A DNA stretch of 64,000 bases from Lysinibacillus fusiformis. GTDB taxonomy: Bacteria; Bacillota; Bacilli; Bacillales_A; Planococcaceae. Location of the stretch: NCBI RefSeq assembly GCF_007362955.1, contig NZ_CP041696.1, positions 3,100,001 to 3,164,000 of the forward strand, read 5' to 3'. This document shows, one piece after another, positions 28,631 through 38,398 of this stretch. Numbering within the stretch: position 1 is the stretch's first letter; every line of letters begins with the position of its first letter. The position numbers and the translations under genes are program-made. A model generated the notes under the pieces. It did not search any database, was not told the origin of the DNA, and worked only from the letters and a program-made list of their open reading frames with translations.

Positions 28631-29527
28631 ATGATTTTTTCAGTAGATCTACAGAGACTGCTAGCTTTGCATTATATATATCCATTACCACTCCAAAAAC
28701 TTCAACAACTATTGTCCCCAGTGGATGTATTAAGTTATTTTGAAGAAGCGCACCCAAATGAGATTGCGAAAGCATTACAAATTCCATTGTCAAAGGCTAA
28801 GCAAATTTCTCAAAGCTTTCAGCGCGTCATTAGCTTGTCGCTTGAAGAGGCTTATGCACAGGCTAATATTTTCCCCATACCCTTTCATCACCATTATTAC
28901 CCGGCGCAATTATTTGAAATACCAAGTCCACCTACTGTATTGTATGTGAAAGGTCGGTATTCGCTGTTAACAAGTGATAAACAGGTAGCTATTATTGGTT
29001 CTAGAAAGGCTACAGCCTATACAAAGACTGCAATGGACTTAATTGTCCCGCCGCTTGTTGAACATGAATACACGGTCGTGAGTGGGCTTGCGCGAGGAGC
29101 AGATACAATGGCTCATGAGGCAACAATTAAGGTGGGTGGCAAAACAATTGCTGTGCTTGGACACGGTTTTCATCATATATATCCAAAAGAAAACCAGGCC
29201 CTTGCTGAAAAAATGGCAGAGAATCAGTTGCTTGTCACAGAATATCCACCTTATATAAAACCAGAAAAATGGCACTTTCCAATGCGTAATCGCATAATTA
29301 GTGGTCTGTCACAAGCATTAGTAGTGACAGAAGCGGCACTGAGAAGTGGCACTCTTATTACAACTGAATGCGCATTAGAGCAAGGAAAAGATGTTTTTGT
29401 TGTGCCAGGGCCAATTGATGCTGAGCAGTCAATGGGGACAAATAAGTTAATTTTAGAAGGAGCTATTCCTGTGTGTAACGGCTATCAAATCGTTGAAACA
29501 CTAACGCTCTTTTCTAGCAAAAATTGA
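28631..29527 (+). CDS. dprA: DNA processing protein DprA (Smf)
   Basis: Binds incoming single-stranded DNA during transformation and loads RecA. The Rossmann-like DprA core is clear: [58 protein letters not shown] and [19 protein letters not shown]. The N-terminal 90 residues include a helix-hairpin-helix-like SAM region. 298 residues, like B. subtilis (297). AAAAAGGAGG is before the ATG. Presence suggests at least ancestral competence. Confidence 0.95.
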   Translation: MIFSVDLQRLLALHYIYPLPLQKLQQLLSPVDVLSYFEEAHPNEIAKALQIPLSKAKQISQSFQRVISLSLEEAYAQANIFPIPFHHHYYPAQLFEIPSPPTVLYVKGRYSLLTSDKQVAIIGSRKATAYTKTAMDLIVPPLVEHEYTVVSGLARGADTMAHEATIKVGGKTIAVLGHGFHHIYPKENQALAEKMAENQLLVTEYPPYIKPEKWHFPMRNRIISGLSQALVVTEAALRSGTLITTECALEQGKDVFVVPGPIDAEQSMGTNKLILEGAIPVCNGYQIVETLTLFSSKN

Positions 29528-29619
29528 AAAAAAGTTGCATTATCTTAAAATCTGTTATACATTTTGCAACAGGTAACATAAAAAATTTAGCATTAGACCT
29601 CGCTAAGGGGGAGACATAT

Positions 29620-31698
29620 ATGGCGGATTATTTAGTGATCGTAGAATCACCAGCAAAAGCAAAAACAATTGAGCGTTATTTAGGAAAAAAATACAAAGTT
29701 AAAGCGTCGGTCGGGCATGTTCGTGACCTACCACGTAGCCAAATGGGCATTGATACTGAAAATAACTACGAACCAAAATATATTACAATTCGCGGTAAAG
29801 GACCTGTTTTACAGGAACTAAAGTCTGCGGCTAAAAAAGTAAAGAAAGTATATCTCGCAGCCGATCCAGACCGCGAGGGGGAGGCAATTGCCTGGCACCT
29901 TGCGACTGCGTTAAATATTGATATTCATTCGGATTGTCGTGTTGTTTTCAATGAAATTACAAAAGACGCAATTCTTGAATCTTTTAAGAACCCTCGTTCT
30001 ATTAACATGGATTTAGTGGATGCACAGCAAGCAAGACGTATGTTAGACCGACTTGTAGGTTATAACATTAGTCCGATTCTTTGGAAGAAAGTAAAAAAGG
30101 GATTATCGGCAGGACGTGTACAATCTGTAGCACTACGCATGATTATTGATCGTGAAAATGAAATTAAAAACTTTCAGCCAGAAGAGTACTGGACAATAGA
30201 AGGCTCCTTTGAAAAGGGAAAGAAAACTTTTGATGCTCTTTACTTTGGAGATGGCAAAGACAAAATAAAATTAACAAATGAAGAACAAGTAAAGTCCGTA
30301 TTAAAAAGCGTGAAGGGGACAGCATTTGACGTTGTGAATGTAACAAAAAAAGAACGTAAAAGAAATGCGGCACCTGCTTTTACGACATCTTCTCTACAAC
30401 AAGAGGCAGCTCGAAAGTTAAACTTCCGTGCGAAGAAAACCATGATGCTTGCACAACAATTGTATGAAGGTATCGATATCGGTAAAAAAGAGGGAACGGT
30501 CGGTTTGATTACGTATATGCGTACGGATTCAACACGTATTTCCGAAACAGCAAAAACGGAAGCCGTTTTATATATCGAATCAAAGTATGGAAAAGAATTC
30601 ATCGCAACAGACATCAAGCAGGCAAAAAAAGCATCAAATGCACAGGACGCCCATGAGGCAATTCGTCCGACAAGCACAATACGCACACCAGATGAATTAA
30701 AAACAGTACTTAGTCGTGACCAATTACGCTTATACCGATTGATTTGGGAGCGCTTTATCGCAAGTCAAATGGCACCAGCTGTACTAGATACAGTTGCTGT
30801 TGACCTTCAAAATGGTAACGTATTATTCCGTGCGAACGGCTCTCAAGTAAAATTTGCAGGCTTTATGAAACTATATATAGAAGGTACTGATGACCAAACG
30901 GAAGAAACAACAAAACTTCTACCTGAAATGGAAATTGGTGATCAAGTGAAATCTCTTGAAATCGAACCGAAGCAACATTTTACACAGCCACCACCACGTT
31001 ATTCAGAGGCGCGTCTTGTAAAAACAATGGAAGAGATAGGTATAGGGCGCCCGTCCACATATGCACCGACCCTCGATACATTACAGCGCCGTGGCTATGT
31101 GGTGTTAGATGCAAAACGCTTCATGCCGACTGAGTTGGGTGAGATCGTACACCAACTCGTACTAGAATTTTTCCCAGATATCATAAATATCGAATTCACT
31201 GCGAAAATGGAGCAAGATCTTGATGATGTTGAAGAAGGTAGTCGTCAATGGGTAGAAGTTATTGATGAGTTTTATAAAGACTTCGAGGTTCATGTGAAGC
31301 ATGCAGATGCTGAAATGGAAAAAGTCGTGATTAAAGATGAACCAGCTGGTGAAGATTGTGAAAAATGTGGTTCGCCAATGGTCTATAAATTAGGCAGATA
31401 TGGGAAATTTATGGCGTGCTCAAACTTCCCGGATTGTCGTAATACAAAAGCAATCATGAAGCCAATTGGTGTAAAATGTCCATCATGTGAAACGGGCGAG
31501 ATTGTAGAGCGTAAAAGTAAAACGAAACGTTTATTCTTTGGTTGCAATCAGTACCCTGAGTGCGAGTTTGTATCATGGGACAAGCCAATTAGTAGACCAT
31601 GTCCGAAGTGTAGTGCATTATTAGTAGAGAAAAAACTGAAAAAAGGTGTGCAAATTCAGTGCACGAAATGTGACTACGAAGAAACACCTACTCAATGA
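29620..31698 (+). CDS. topA: DNA topoisomerase I
   Basis: Type IA enzyme that relaxes negative supercoils. A Toprim domain (3-120) contains [14 protein letters not shown] and the acidic [12 protein letters not shown]; the nicking tyrosine is in [13 protein letters not shown] (about Tyr299). Three C-terminal four-cysteine zinc ribbons start near residue 580 (CEKCGSPM..., CPSCETGE..., CPKCSALL...). Start ATG 29620 has AAGGGGGAG upstream and yields 692 residues (B. subtilis 691); the frame extends to TTG 29524 but without family similarity. A possible TTGAAA/TAAAAT promoter pair lies at 29524-29551. Confidence 0.97.
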   Translation: MADYLVIVESPAKAKTIERYLGKKYKVKASVGHVRDLPRSQMGIDTENNYEPKYITIRGKGPVLQELKSAAKKVKKVYLAADPDREGEAIAWHLATALNIDIHSDCRVVFNEITKDAILESFKNPRSINMDLVDAQQARRMLDRLVGYNISPILWKKVKKGLSAGRVQSVALRMIIDRENEIKNFQPEEYWTIEGSFEKGKKTFDALYFGDGKDKIKLTNEEQVKSVLKSVKGTAFDVVNVTKKERKRNAAPAFTTSSLQQEAARKLNFRAKKTMMLAQQLYEGIDIGKKEGTVGLITYMRTDSTRISETAKTEAVLYIESKYGKEFIATDIKQAKKASNAQDAHEAIRPTSTIRTPDELKTVLSRDQLRLYRLIWERFIASQMAPAVLDTVAVDLQNGNVLFRANGSQVKFAGFMKLYIEGTDDQTEETTKLLPEMEIGDQVKSLEIEPKQHFTQPPPRYSEARLVKTMEEIGIGRPSTYAPTLDTLQRRGYVVLDAKRFMPTELGEIVHQLVLEFFPDIINIEFTAKMEQDLDDVEEGSRQWVEVIDEFYKDFEVHVKHADAEMEKVVIKDEPAGEDCEKCGSPMVYKLGRYGKFMACSNFPDCRNTKAIMKPIGVKCPSCETGEIVERKSKTKRLFFGCNQYPECEFVSWDKPISRPCPKCSALLVEKKLKKGVQIQCTKCDYEETPTQ

Positions 31699-31716
31699 TA
31701 GAAAGATGGTAAGAAC

Positions 31717-33030
31717 ATGACGGAACAAGTAGTAAATGTAATAGGTGCTGGTCTTGCGGGTAGTGAGGCAGCTTGGCAAATTGCAAAACGCGGCGTAAAG
31801 GTTCGACTTTATGAAATGCGCCCGGTAAAGCAAACACCGGCTCATCATACTGATAAATTTGCAGAACTTGTATGCTCAAACTCATTACGTGCAAATACAT
31901 TAACAAATGCTGTGGGTGTTATTAAAGAAGAAATGCGCCTGTTAGATTCGGTAATTCTAAAAGCGGCAGATGCGTGCTCTGTACCAGCAGGTGGAGCACT
32001 TGCAGTTGACCGCCACGAATTTGCTGGTTATGTCACAGAAGCAGTTAAAAATCATCCTCTAGTGGAGGTTATTCACGAAGAAGTGACAGAAATTCCAGAA
32101 GGTATTACGGTTATTGCAACCGGCCCACTAACTTCTAAAGGATTAGCTGAAAAAATTCAAGGTTTAACAGGTCTCGATTATTTGTACTTCTATGATGCTG
32201 CGGCACCAATTATTGAAAAAGATAGCATTGATATGGATAAGGTTTATTTAAAATCTCGTTATGATAAGGGCGAAGCGGCTTATTTAAATTGTCCAATGAC
32301 GAAAGAGGAATTTGACCGTTTCCGTCAAGCATTAATCGATGCAGAAGTGGTGCCATTAAAAGAGTTTGAAAAAGAAATTTACTTTGAAGGGTGCATGCCG
32401 ATTGAAGTAATGGCGGCACGTGGAGAAAAAACAATGCTTTTTGGCCCGATGAAGCCAGTAGGACTAGAAGATCCGAAAACAGGTAAACGTCCATATGCTG
32501 TTGTACAATTACGTCAAGATGATGCGGCAGGCACACTTTACAATATCGTGGGCTTCCAAACGCATTTAAAATGGGGCCCACAAAAAGAAGTACTACAACT
32601 AATTCCTGGATTAGAAAATGTTGAAATTGTTCGTTATGGTGTGATGCATCGAAATACGTTCATTAACTCGCCGAAAGTATTAGAGAAAACATATCAGTTA
32701 CGCGAACATAAAAATATTTTCTTCGCTGGGCAAATGACAGGTGTAGAAGGATATGTAGAATCTGCTGGAAGTGGGCTAATTGCTGGGATAAATGCGGCAC
32801 GTTTAGCATTAGGGCAAGAACCACTTATTTTCCCATTTGAAACTGCGATGGGAAGTATGGCGCGTTATATAACAGAAGCGCAATCGAAAAACTTCCAACC
32901 AATGAACGTCAACTTTGGTATATTCCCTGAATTACCACCAGGTCGTCGCTCAAAACCTGAACGTGCAGAAATGCATGCAACACGCGCTTTGGAAACGATT
33001 CAAAATTTTGTGAATTCACAAACAATTTGA
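31717..33030 (+). CDS. trmFO: methylenetetrahydrofolate-tRNA-(uracil-5)-methyltransferase TrmFO
   Basis: Folate/FAD-dependent enzyme forming 5-methyluridine at tRNA position 54. The FAD-binding motif [19 protein letters not shown] is at the N-terminus; [12 protein letters not shown] and [16 protein letters not shown] are family blocks. 437 residues, as usual. It follows topA by 18 bases, as in B. subtilis, and ends at a terminator. Confidence 0.96.
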   Translation: MTEQVVNVIGAGLAGSEAAWQIAKRGVKVRLYEMRPVKQTPAHHTDKFAELVCSNSLRANTLTNAVGVIKEEMRLLDSVILKAADACSVPAGGALAVDRHEFAGYVTEAVKNHPLVEVIHEEVTEIPEGITVIATGPLTSKGLAEKIQGLTGLDYLYFYDAAAPIIEKDSIDMDKVYLKSRYDKGEAAYLNCPMTKEEFDRFRQALIDAEVVPLKEFEKEIYFEGCMPIEVMAARGEKTMLFGPMKPVGLEDPKTGKRPYAVVQLRQDDAAGTLYNIVGFQTHLKWGPQKEVLQLIPGLENVEIVRYGVMHRNTFINSPKVLEKTYQLREHKNIFFAGQMTGVEGYVESAGSGLIAGINAARLALGQEPLIFPFETAMGSMARYITEAQSKNFQPMNVNFGIFPELPPGRRSKPERAEMHATRALETIQNFVNSQTI

Positions 33031-33035
33031 TTGCT

Positions 33036-33080
33036 AAAGGTCTCTGAAAGTTGATATACTTTTAGAGGCTTTTTCTTTTT
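33036..33080 (+). terminator. terminator after trmFO
   Basis: TCTCTGAAAGT pairs with ACTTTTAGAGG (G-U pairs allowed), then TTTTTCTTTTTT. Confidence 0.8.
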
Positions 33081-33126
33081 TATAAACAAAATGCTTATTT
33101 ACACGCATTTTCTTATTTTGTATTGA

Positions 33127-33141
33127 GATTTTCTCAAAATA
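33127..33141 (+). promoter_or_regulatory. CodY-box-like site upstream of xerC-hslVU-codY
   Basis: GATTTTCTCAAAATA matches 12 of 15 positions of the CodY consensus AATTTTCWGAAAATT. It overlaps a possible promoter (TTGTAT 33118-33123, TATAAC 33140-33145; 16-bp spacer). Autoregulation by CodY is therefore conceivable; inference only. Confidence 0.4.
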
Positions 33142-33231
33142 TAACCTTTTTCACTTGCTATATTACGAAGATAGGTATAGTGTCAATATGTATGTTTTTT
33201 GAAGATTACTTAATTGATTAGCAAATAAGGG

Positions 33232-33306
33232 ATGACGATGTATTTCTCCTTTAAATTTGTTGATGATGGTAATGGAGGAAGGTTACGAATAATTCTTTGG
33301 TGGTGA
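33232..33306 (+). CDS. possible 24-codon leader ORF before xerC
   Basis: A short frame ATG 33232 (or ATG 33238) to TGA 33304-33306, with AAGG just upstream. It would encode MTMYFSFKFVDDGNGG followed by RLRIILWW and end 7 bases before the xerC ATG, so its ribosomes would pass over the xerC ribosome site. It may be chance; no homologue known to me. Confidence 0.25.
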   Translation: MTMYFSFKFVDDGNGGRLRIILWW

Positions 33307-33313
33307 ATCTTTA

Positions 33314-34213
33314 ATGATAGTTTCGTCCCAAGTAGCACTTGAACAGTTCATGCTTTACATCCAAGTAGAAAAAAACTTCTCTGTTCATACGGTGCGAGAA
33401 TATGGATCAGACCTCTTAGATTTTTTAACGTTTTTACAGGAAGAGGGCGTTAATGATTTAGCGAGTGTTGAGTATATACATGCACGTCTTTATGTTACGA
33501 AGTTGTATGATGAAAAAAAAGCAAGATCTTCTGTATCGAGAAAAATTTCTTCAATTCGCTCCTTTTTTCGCTTCTTAAATAGACAGCACGGATTGGATGA
33601 TGGTGCATTTCGTTCACTTTATCATCCGAAAAAAGAATCACGTTTACCAAGCTTTTTCTACGAAGAAGAATTGATGCAGCTTTTTGATGCAAATGTAGGA
33701 GAAGATTTTAAATCGTTGCGAAATATGGCTATTTTAGAGTTATTATATGCAACAGGCATTCGTGTGAGCGAGCTTACATCCATTATGATAGGGGATATAG
33801 ATTTCCATTATTCAATCGTTCGGGTAATGGGTAAAGGACGAAAAGAGCGCATTATTCCTTTCGGCCAATTTGCGAGTGTAGCTTTGCGAGACTACATAGA
33901 GCAGGCTCGTCCGCGATTGATGAAAAAAACGGTGCATCAGCAAGTGTTTGTCAACATGCGCGGTGGGGAACTTACACCACGAGGGGTACGTCATATTTTA
34001 AATGAAATGATTGACAAGGCCTCGCTTCATACAAAAATATACCCACATATGCTTCGTCATACTTTTGCAACACATTTACTGAATAATGGCGCAGATTTAC
34101 GTACGGTACAGGAGTTGCTGGGGCACTCACATTTATCTTCTACACAAGTTTATACGCATGTAACAAATGAGCATCTTCGTCAAACATATATGAATGCTCA
34201 TCCGCGGGCATAA
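33314..34213 (+). CDS. xerC: tyrosine recombinase XerC (CodV)
   Basis: Site-specific recombinase that, with XerD, resolves chromosome dimers at dif. N-terminal core-binding SAM-like domain (about 5-90) and catalytic domain with ATGIRVSELT (Arg), GKGRKERIIPF (Lys), HMLRHTFATHLL (His-Arg), LGHSHLSSTQVYTHV (His, and the nucleophilic Tyr). 299 residues. Its place before hslV-hslU-codY identifies it as chromosomal XerC/CodV, not a phage integrase. GGTGGTG lies upstream of ATG 33314. Confidence 0.95.
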   Translation: MIVSSQVALEQFMLYIQVEKNFSVHTVREYGSDLLDFLTFLQEEGVNDLASVEYIHARLYVTKLYDEKKARSSVSRKISSIRSFFRFLNRQHGLDDGAFRSLYHPKKESRLPSFFYEEELMQLFDANVGEDFKSLRNMAILELLYATGIRVSELTSIMIGDIDFHYSIVRVMGKGRKERIIPFGQFASVALRDYIEQARPRLMKKTVHQQVFVNMRGGELTPRGVRHILNEMIDKASLHTKIYPHMLRHTFATHLLNNGADLRTVQELLGHSHLSSTQVYTHVTNEHLRQTYMNAHPRA

Positions 34214-34235
34214 TAGAGGCTAAGGAGGAAGGCAA

Positions 34236-34781
34236 TTGGGTCAAATTCATGCGACAACGATATTTGCAGTTCATCATAATGGTGGGTGCGCTATGGCCGG
34301 CGACGGTCAAGTGACGCTTGGTAATGCAGTTGTGATGAAAGGTACAGCAAGGAAGGTCAGACGTCTGTTTAATGGGCAGGTGCTTGCAGGTTTTGCAGGC
34401 TCGGTAGCCGATGCTTTTACACTTTTTGAAATGTTTGAAGCCAAATTAAATGAGTACAATGGTAATTTACAACGTGCAGCGGTAGAAGTTGCAAAGCAAT
34501 GGCGTGGTGATAAAATGTTGCGTCAATTAGAGGCAATGTTGCTTGTGATGGATAAAACCACGTTATTACTTGTTTCGGGTACTGGAGAAGTCATTGAACC
34601 AGATGATGGTATTTTGGCAATCGGTTCAGGTGGCAACTATGCATTATCAGCAGGTCGTGCTCTTAAAAAATATGCAGGGGATACGATGTCTGCCCGTGAG
34701 ATTGCAGAGGCAGCGTTAGAAACAGCAGCTGAAATATGTGTATTTACAAATCATAATATTATCGTGGAGGCGCTTAACTAA
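34236..34781 (+). CDS. hslV: ATP-dependent protease proteolytic subunit HslV (ClpQ/CodW)
   Basis: Proteasome-like peptidase working with the HslU ATPase. The start is TTG 34236, 8 bases after AAGGAGG. The protein begins [16 protein letters not shown]; the second Thr-rich pair (HATTI) aligns with the mature Thr1 of E. coli HslV. B. subtilis ClpQ starts MSSFHATTI and uses an N-terminal serine, but here Gly follows Met. [12 protein letters not shown] and [18 protein letters not shown] are family motifs. 181 residues. Its stop shares a base with hslU. Confidence 0.95.
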   Translation: MGQIHATTIFAVHHNGGCAMAGDGQVTLGNAVVMKGTARKVRRLFNGQVLAGFAGSVADAFTLFEMFEAKLNEYNGNLQRAAVEVAKQWRGDKMLRQLEAMLLVMDKTTLLLVSGTGEVIEPDDGILAIGSGGNYALSAGRALKKYAGDTMSAREIAEAALETAAEICVFTNHNIIVEALN

Positions 34782-36181
34782 TGACACAACACAACTTAAC
34801 GCCAAGACAGATTACTGAGCATTTGGATCGTTATATCGTTGGACAAAATGAAGCGAAACGAGCAGTAGCCATTGCACTGCGTAATCGTTATCGTCGTTCT
34901 CTGTTATCTGATGACATGAAGGCTGAAGTCATTCCAAAAAATATTTTGATGATTGGGCCTACAGGCGTTGGTAAAACAGAAATTGCCAGAAGAATTGCCA
35001 AGTTAACAAACGCTCCGTTTGTGAAGGTTGAAGCAACTAAATTTACAGAAGTAGGCTACGTTGGACGTGACGTGGAGTCGATGGTACGTGATGTAGTGGA
35101 AGCTTCTCATCGTCTTGTGAAGGAAGAAATGATGGAATCCGTACAGGAGCAAGCAGAGGAACTAGCGAATGAGGCAATTGTTAAATTACTTGTTCCTTCC
35201 TTACGTAAAAAGCAGGCTATGCAAAATCCATTTGAAATGTTATTTGGTGGCAAAGAGCAACAGTCACCAGAAGATACTTCTTCTGACGAAACTGAAGTGC
35301 GTTCAAAGCGAGCGCAAATCGCTATCGATTTACGCAACGGTAAATTAGAAAATGAATGGGTTACAGTTGAAGTAACAGAGCAAAATCCTTCTATTTTTGA
35401 TGCATTGCAGGGAACAGGAATGGATATGTCTGCAAATAGCGGTATGCAAGATATGTTATCCAGTTTAATGCCTAAAAAACAAAAGAAACGCCGTTTGCAA
35501 GTAAAAGATGCTCGACGTATTTTAACAATTGAGGAAGCAAATAAGTTGATTGATGCGGATGAAGTAGCACAAGAGGCTGTCATGAGAGCTGAACAATTGG
35601 GAATTATATTTATCGATGAAATTGATAAAATCGCAAGTAAAGAAAATAACACTTCTGCGAGTGTTTCACGTGAAGGTGTACAACGTGATATTCTGCCAAT
35701 CGTGGAAGGTTCTACAGTGACGACGAAATACGGTGCTGTCAAAACTGACTTTATGTTGTTCATAGCGGCCGGAGCATTCCATATGTCTAAGCCTTCCGAT
35801 TTAATTCCGGAGCTACAAGGACGGTTCCCTATTCGAGTAGAACTCGAAAAATTAACGAAACAGGATTTTGTGCGTATATTGCAAGAACCGGATCAATCAC
35901 TTATTTTGCAATATAAAGCGTTGTTAGAAACAGAGGGCGTAGAAATAAACTTTGCAGAAGATGCCATTATTCGTATAGCAGAAATCGCAACTGAGGTTAA
36001 TCAAGAAACAGATAATATCGGAGCACGTCGATTACACACCATTTTAGAACGATTGCTTGAAGAATTATCATTTGAGGCGTCTGAAATTGCTCCAGCGAAT
36101 ATTGCAATTACAGCAGCTTATGTGGATCAAAAACTGGCGGGCATTGTAAAAAACAAAGATTTGTCACAGTTTATATTGTAA
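34781..36181 (+). CDS. hslU: ATP-dependent protease ATPase subunit HslU (ClpY/CodX)
   Basis: AAA+ unfoldase that feeds HslV. Walker A GPTGVGKT is at 60-67, Walker [12 protein letters not shown] near 280, and between them the insertion (I) domain (about 110-240). The C-terminal tail ends KDLSQFIL, which docks into HslV and opens its active site. 466 residues against 467 in B. subtilis. The TAATG junction couples it to hslV. Confidence 0.96.
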   Translation: MTQHNLTPRQITEHLDRYIVGQNEAKRAVAIALRNRYRRSLLSDDMKAEVIPKNILMIGPTGVGKTEIARRIAKLTNAPFVKVEATKFTEVGYVGRDVESMVRDVVEASHRLVKEEMMESVQEQAEELANEAIVKLLVPSLRKKQAMQNPFEMLFGGKEQQSPEDTSSDETEVRSKRAQIAIDLRNGKLENEWVTVEVTEQNPSIFDALQGTGMDMSANSGMQDMLSSLMPKKQKKRRLQVKDARRILTIEEANKLIDADEVAQEAVMRAEQLGIIFIDEIDKIASKENNTSASVSREGVQRDILPIVEGSTVTTKYGAVKTDFMLFIAAGAFHMSKPSDLIPELQGRFPIRVELEKLTKQDFVRILQEPDQSLILQYKALLETEGVEINFAEDAIIRIAEIATEVNQETDNIGARRLHTILERLLEELSFEASEIAPANIAITAAYVDQKLAGIVKNKDLSQFIL

Positions 36182-36268
36182 GTTAAGGCTGAATAGTTTC
36201 ATTCAGTTGTAAAAACCTTTAGAATATTAAGTAAATACTCTTCGGATTATTTATAGGAGGAACATATA

Positions 36269-37048
36269 ATGAATTTATTAGAAAAAACGCGTAAAATTAA
36301 CTCGATGCTCCAGGCATCTGCTGGTAAGCCAGTAAACTTTAAGGAAATGGCAGACACATTAGGGGATATTATTGATAGCAATGTATATATTGTAAGTCGT
36401 AAAGGGAAACTTTTAGGCATATCAATCCACCAACAAATCGAAAATGAACGTATGAAAAAGATGTTCGAAGAGCGCCAATTCCCTGAAGAATACACACATA
36501 ACTTATTTACAATTTCAGAGACGTCATCGAATTTAGATATTAATAATGAACATACTGCATTCCCGGTTGAAAACAAAGAATTGTTCCAAAATGCATTAAC
36601 AACAATCGTGCCAATCGTTGGTGGTGGTGAGCGCTTAGGGACTTTAATTCTTGCTCGTTTATCTGCCCAATTCGAGGATGATGATTTAATTCTTGCTGAA
36701 TATGGTGCAACGGTAGTAGGTATGGAAATTTTACGTGAGAAATCTGAGGAAATCGAAGAAGAAGCGCGAAGCAAAGCTGTTGTGCAAATGGCGATTAACT
36801 CACTTTCTTACAGTGAATTAGAAGCGATTGAGCATATTTTTGAAGAACTTGATGGTAATGAAGGTTTACTAGTTGCTTCAAAAATTGCAGACCGAGTGGG
36901 TATTACACGTTCGGTTATCGTAAATGCATTACGTAAACTAGAATCTGCGGGTGTAATCGAATCTCGTTCTCTTGGAATGAAGGGTACGTATATTAAAGTG
37001 TTAAACGATAAATTCTTAAACGCGCTTGCTGAAATTAAAATGAAATAA
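36269..37048 (+). CDS. codY: GTP- and branched-chain-amino-acid-sensing repressor CodY
   Basis: Global regulator of nutrient limitation, binding DNA when GTP and Ile/Leu/Val are plentiful. A GAF domain (about 1-155) senses amino acids; a winged helix ([22 protein letters not shown], about 203-224) binds DNA. 259 residues as in B. subtilis. TAGGAGG is upstream. 87 bases separate it from hslU, with a small CTGAAT/ATTCAG hairpin but no clear terminator. Downstream, IS debris now separates it from flgB, a known CodY target in B. subtilis. Confidence 0.97.
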   Translation: MNLLEKTRKINSMLQASAGKPVNFKEMADTLGDIIDSNVYIVSRKGKLLGISIHQQIENERMKKMFEERQFPEEYTHNLFTISETSSNLDINNEHTAFPVENKELFQNALTTIVPIVGGGERLGTLILARLSAQFEDDDLILAEYGATVVGMEILREKSEEIEEEARSKAVVQMAINSLSYSELEAIEHIFEELDGNEGLLVASKIADRVGITRSVIVNALRKLESAGVIESRSLGMKGTYIKVLNDKFLNALAEIKMK

Positions 37049-37097
37049 ATGATAAAACTATAGGAGGCTGGGACAAAACAACTCACCTCAAAAATGA

Positions 37098-37148
37098 AAA
37101 GCCTCGAAAATTTTACGATTAGTAAAATCTTCGAGGCTTTGTTTTTTT
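37098..37148 (+). terminator. hairpin with T tract at left IS end
   Basis: AAAGCCTCGA (37098-37107) and ATTTTAC pair with GTAAAAT and TCGAGGCTTT (37131-37140), then GTTTTTTT. It is inside the IS and will also terminate codY transcription. Confidence 0.8.
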
Positions 37149-37150
37149 AG

Positions 37151-37284
37151 TCTGCTTCGTAGCCATTTTACTCCGCTACGGACGCTTTCCGCGGCAAGGT
37201 TTCAGCCTTCTCTCTCGCTTCGCTCAGTCCGGGTGCTTCCGCTCGTGCTGTTCCTGCAGAATCGCCGCTTTCGCTCCATTCATC
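37151..37284. repeat. GC-rich interspersed repeat (Bacillaceae-type)
   Basis: A GC-rich block, distinct from its AT-rich surroundings, with CTCCGCTACGGACGCTTTCC near the left and TTCCTGCAGAATCGCCGCTT near the right. It resembles, from memory, a repeat scattered through Bacillaceae genomes (reverse form: gcgaaagcggcgaYtcctgc ... gcggaaagcgtccg). It has no long open frame of its own and abuts the transposase fragment. Confidence 0.6.
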
Positions 37285-38128
37285 CATCACACTGGTTGTC
37301 CATCGTACCATCCACGTATGATGCTTAAACTGATTTTATGTGGTTACACACAATCTACTTTTTCTGGTCGTAAAATCGAAGACCTGACGAGAGATAGTAT
37401 CCGTATGATGTGGCTCGCACAAGGATTTGAGCTAAGTTATCGGACTATCAATCGTTTTCATATTCATCCCGATATGAAAGAACTGATTCGTCAGTGCTTT
37501 GTGCAATTCCGTTGCCAGTTAGTTGAAGAAAAGCTTATCGATCAAGAAGCTATTTTCGTCGACAGGACAAAGATTGAAGCGAACGCTAATAAATTCACAT
37601 TTGTCTGGAAAAAATTTGTTGAAAGACACCATACAAATCTCATCGAAAAGTCGAATCAATTATACGACAAACTACTAGAAGATAAAATCATCCCTGAAAT
37701 CAAACGTGAAAACGATGAACAGCTCTCTATTGACGAATTAATTCAAATCGCACAGAAACTCGATGAAGTGGTCGGTGACTACACAAATAAAATAGAAAGT
37801 ACTGACGATGTAGTTGAGCGCAAAAGATTACGCAGCGAACGTAAAACACCGAAACAAATTGTACAAAAGCACAAGAAGGTACGAATCGAAAGCTCATGGT
37901 CAATGAGAAATGGGAAGAGCAAAAAGAATATGTAAGAGCGAAGTTTCAGAAGAAGAAACGGCTATGATTTACCGTCAATGCAAAGTTGACGTGGAGCCGG
38001 TTTTCGGATTCTTGAAAGCTAATTTAGGTTTCACGCGATTTTCTGTCCGTGGAAAATCGAAAGCTGAGAACGAAATCGGCCTTGCATTAATGGCTGTAAA
38101 TTTAAGAAAATATGCGGTACGAGGATAA
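37285..38128 (+). pseudogene. IS1182-family transposase remnant
   Basis: In-frame transposase sequence starts upstream of the first ATG (HHTGCPSYHPRMMLKL from 37285), so the N-terminus was lost. Residues then match the family through KTPKQIVQKHKKVRIES (to about 37890). There the frame jumps to the C-terminal NEKWEEQKEYVRAK, showing a large internal deletion of the catalytic middle. A one-base deletion near 37943 shifts frame again to SEEETAMIYRQ and KVDVEPVFGFLKANLGFTRF, ending at 38128. The usual DGTKIEAN is DRTKIEAN. Clearly inactive. Confidence 0.9.
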
Positions 38129-38164
38129 TCCTCCACTACATATTGTCAAAATCAAACGCAAAAA

Positions 38165-38196
38165 ACGAGATTGCATCATGCAATCTCGTTTTTTTA
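38165..38196 (+). terminator. hairpin with T tract at right IS end
   Basis: Perfect 11-bp stem (38165-38175 with 38179-38189), 3-base loop, then T8 (38189-38196). Typical transposase terminator at the IS right end. Confidence 0.85.
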
Positions 38197-38274
38197 CGTG
38201 AACTGAAACTATTTATGTCCCAGCTTCTTTCTTACGATTAGTCAACCTTATTTAAATTAAAGAATTTATATTTT

Positions 38275-38320
38275 ATGAGTGTGAAGTGGTGAGGGATATC
38301 CCTCACCACTTCACACTCAT
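38275..38320. repeat. 46-bp perfect palindrome, possible terminator
   Basis: The two 23-base halves are exact reverse complements with no spacer; the centre is at 38297/38298 (GGGAT|ATCCC). TTTTT follows on the plus strand (38320-38324), so it could end plus-strand transcription. It may be the original codY terminator, now cut off by the IS. Confidence 0.85.
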
Positions 38321-38333
38321 TTTTAGATACGCC

Positions 38334-38372
38334 AAAAAGACCTGACGATTTTTTTATTTTTTTCGAAAGGTC
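38334..38372 (-). terminator. minus-strand terminator after IS110 remnant
   Basis: On the minus strand GACCTTTCGA pairs with TCGTCAGGTC (two mismatches) around an A-rich loop, followed by T5. It lies just past the transposase stop. Confidence 0.6.
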
Positions 38373-38398
38373 ATTATGATATAGTTCTATGTAGGTGA

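Larger units (their letters stand above)
37067..38224 (+). mobile_element. IS1182-type deletion derivative
   Basis: Bounded by inverted ends GCTGGGACA (37067-37075) and TGTCCCAGC (38216-38224), the terminal motif I associate with IS1182-type elements. About 1.16 kb remain, against roughly 1.6-1.9 kb for a full member. Inside are an end hairpin, a GC-rich repeat in place of the transposase start, and transposase pieces missing the N-terminus and the middle. It cannot make its own transposase but could be moved in trans if the ends still work. No clear target duplication was seen. Confidence 0.75.

Noticed and set aside
33314-34213. Tyrosine recombinase as sign of a prophage or integrative element
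   Set aside because: It is the first gene of the conserved xerC-hslV-hslU-codY cluster and has no phage genes or att repeats beside it.
35107-35763. 218-codon minus-strand ORF antisense to hslU
   Set aside because: Mirror frame of a conserved AAA+ gene with Ser/Ile-rich composition; no independent evidence.
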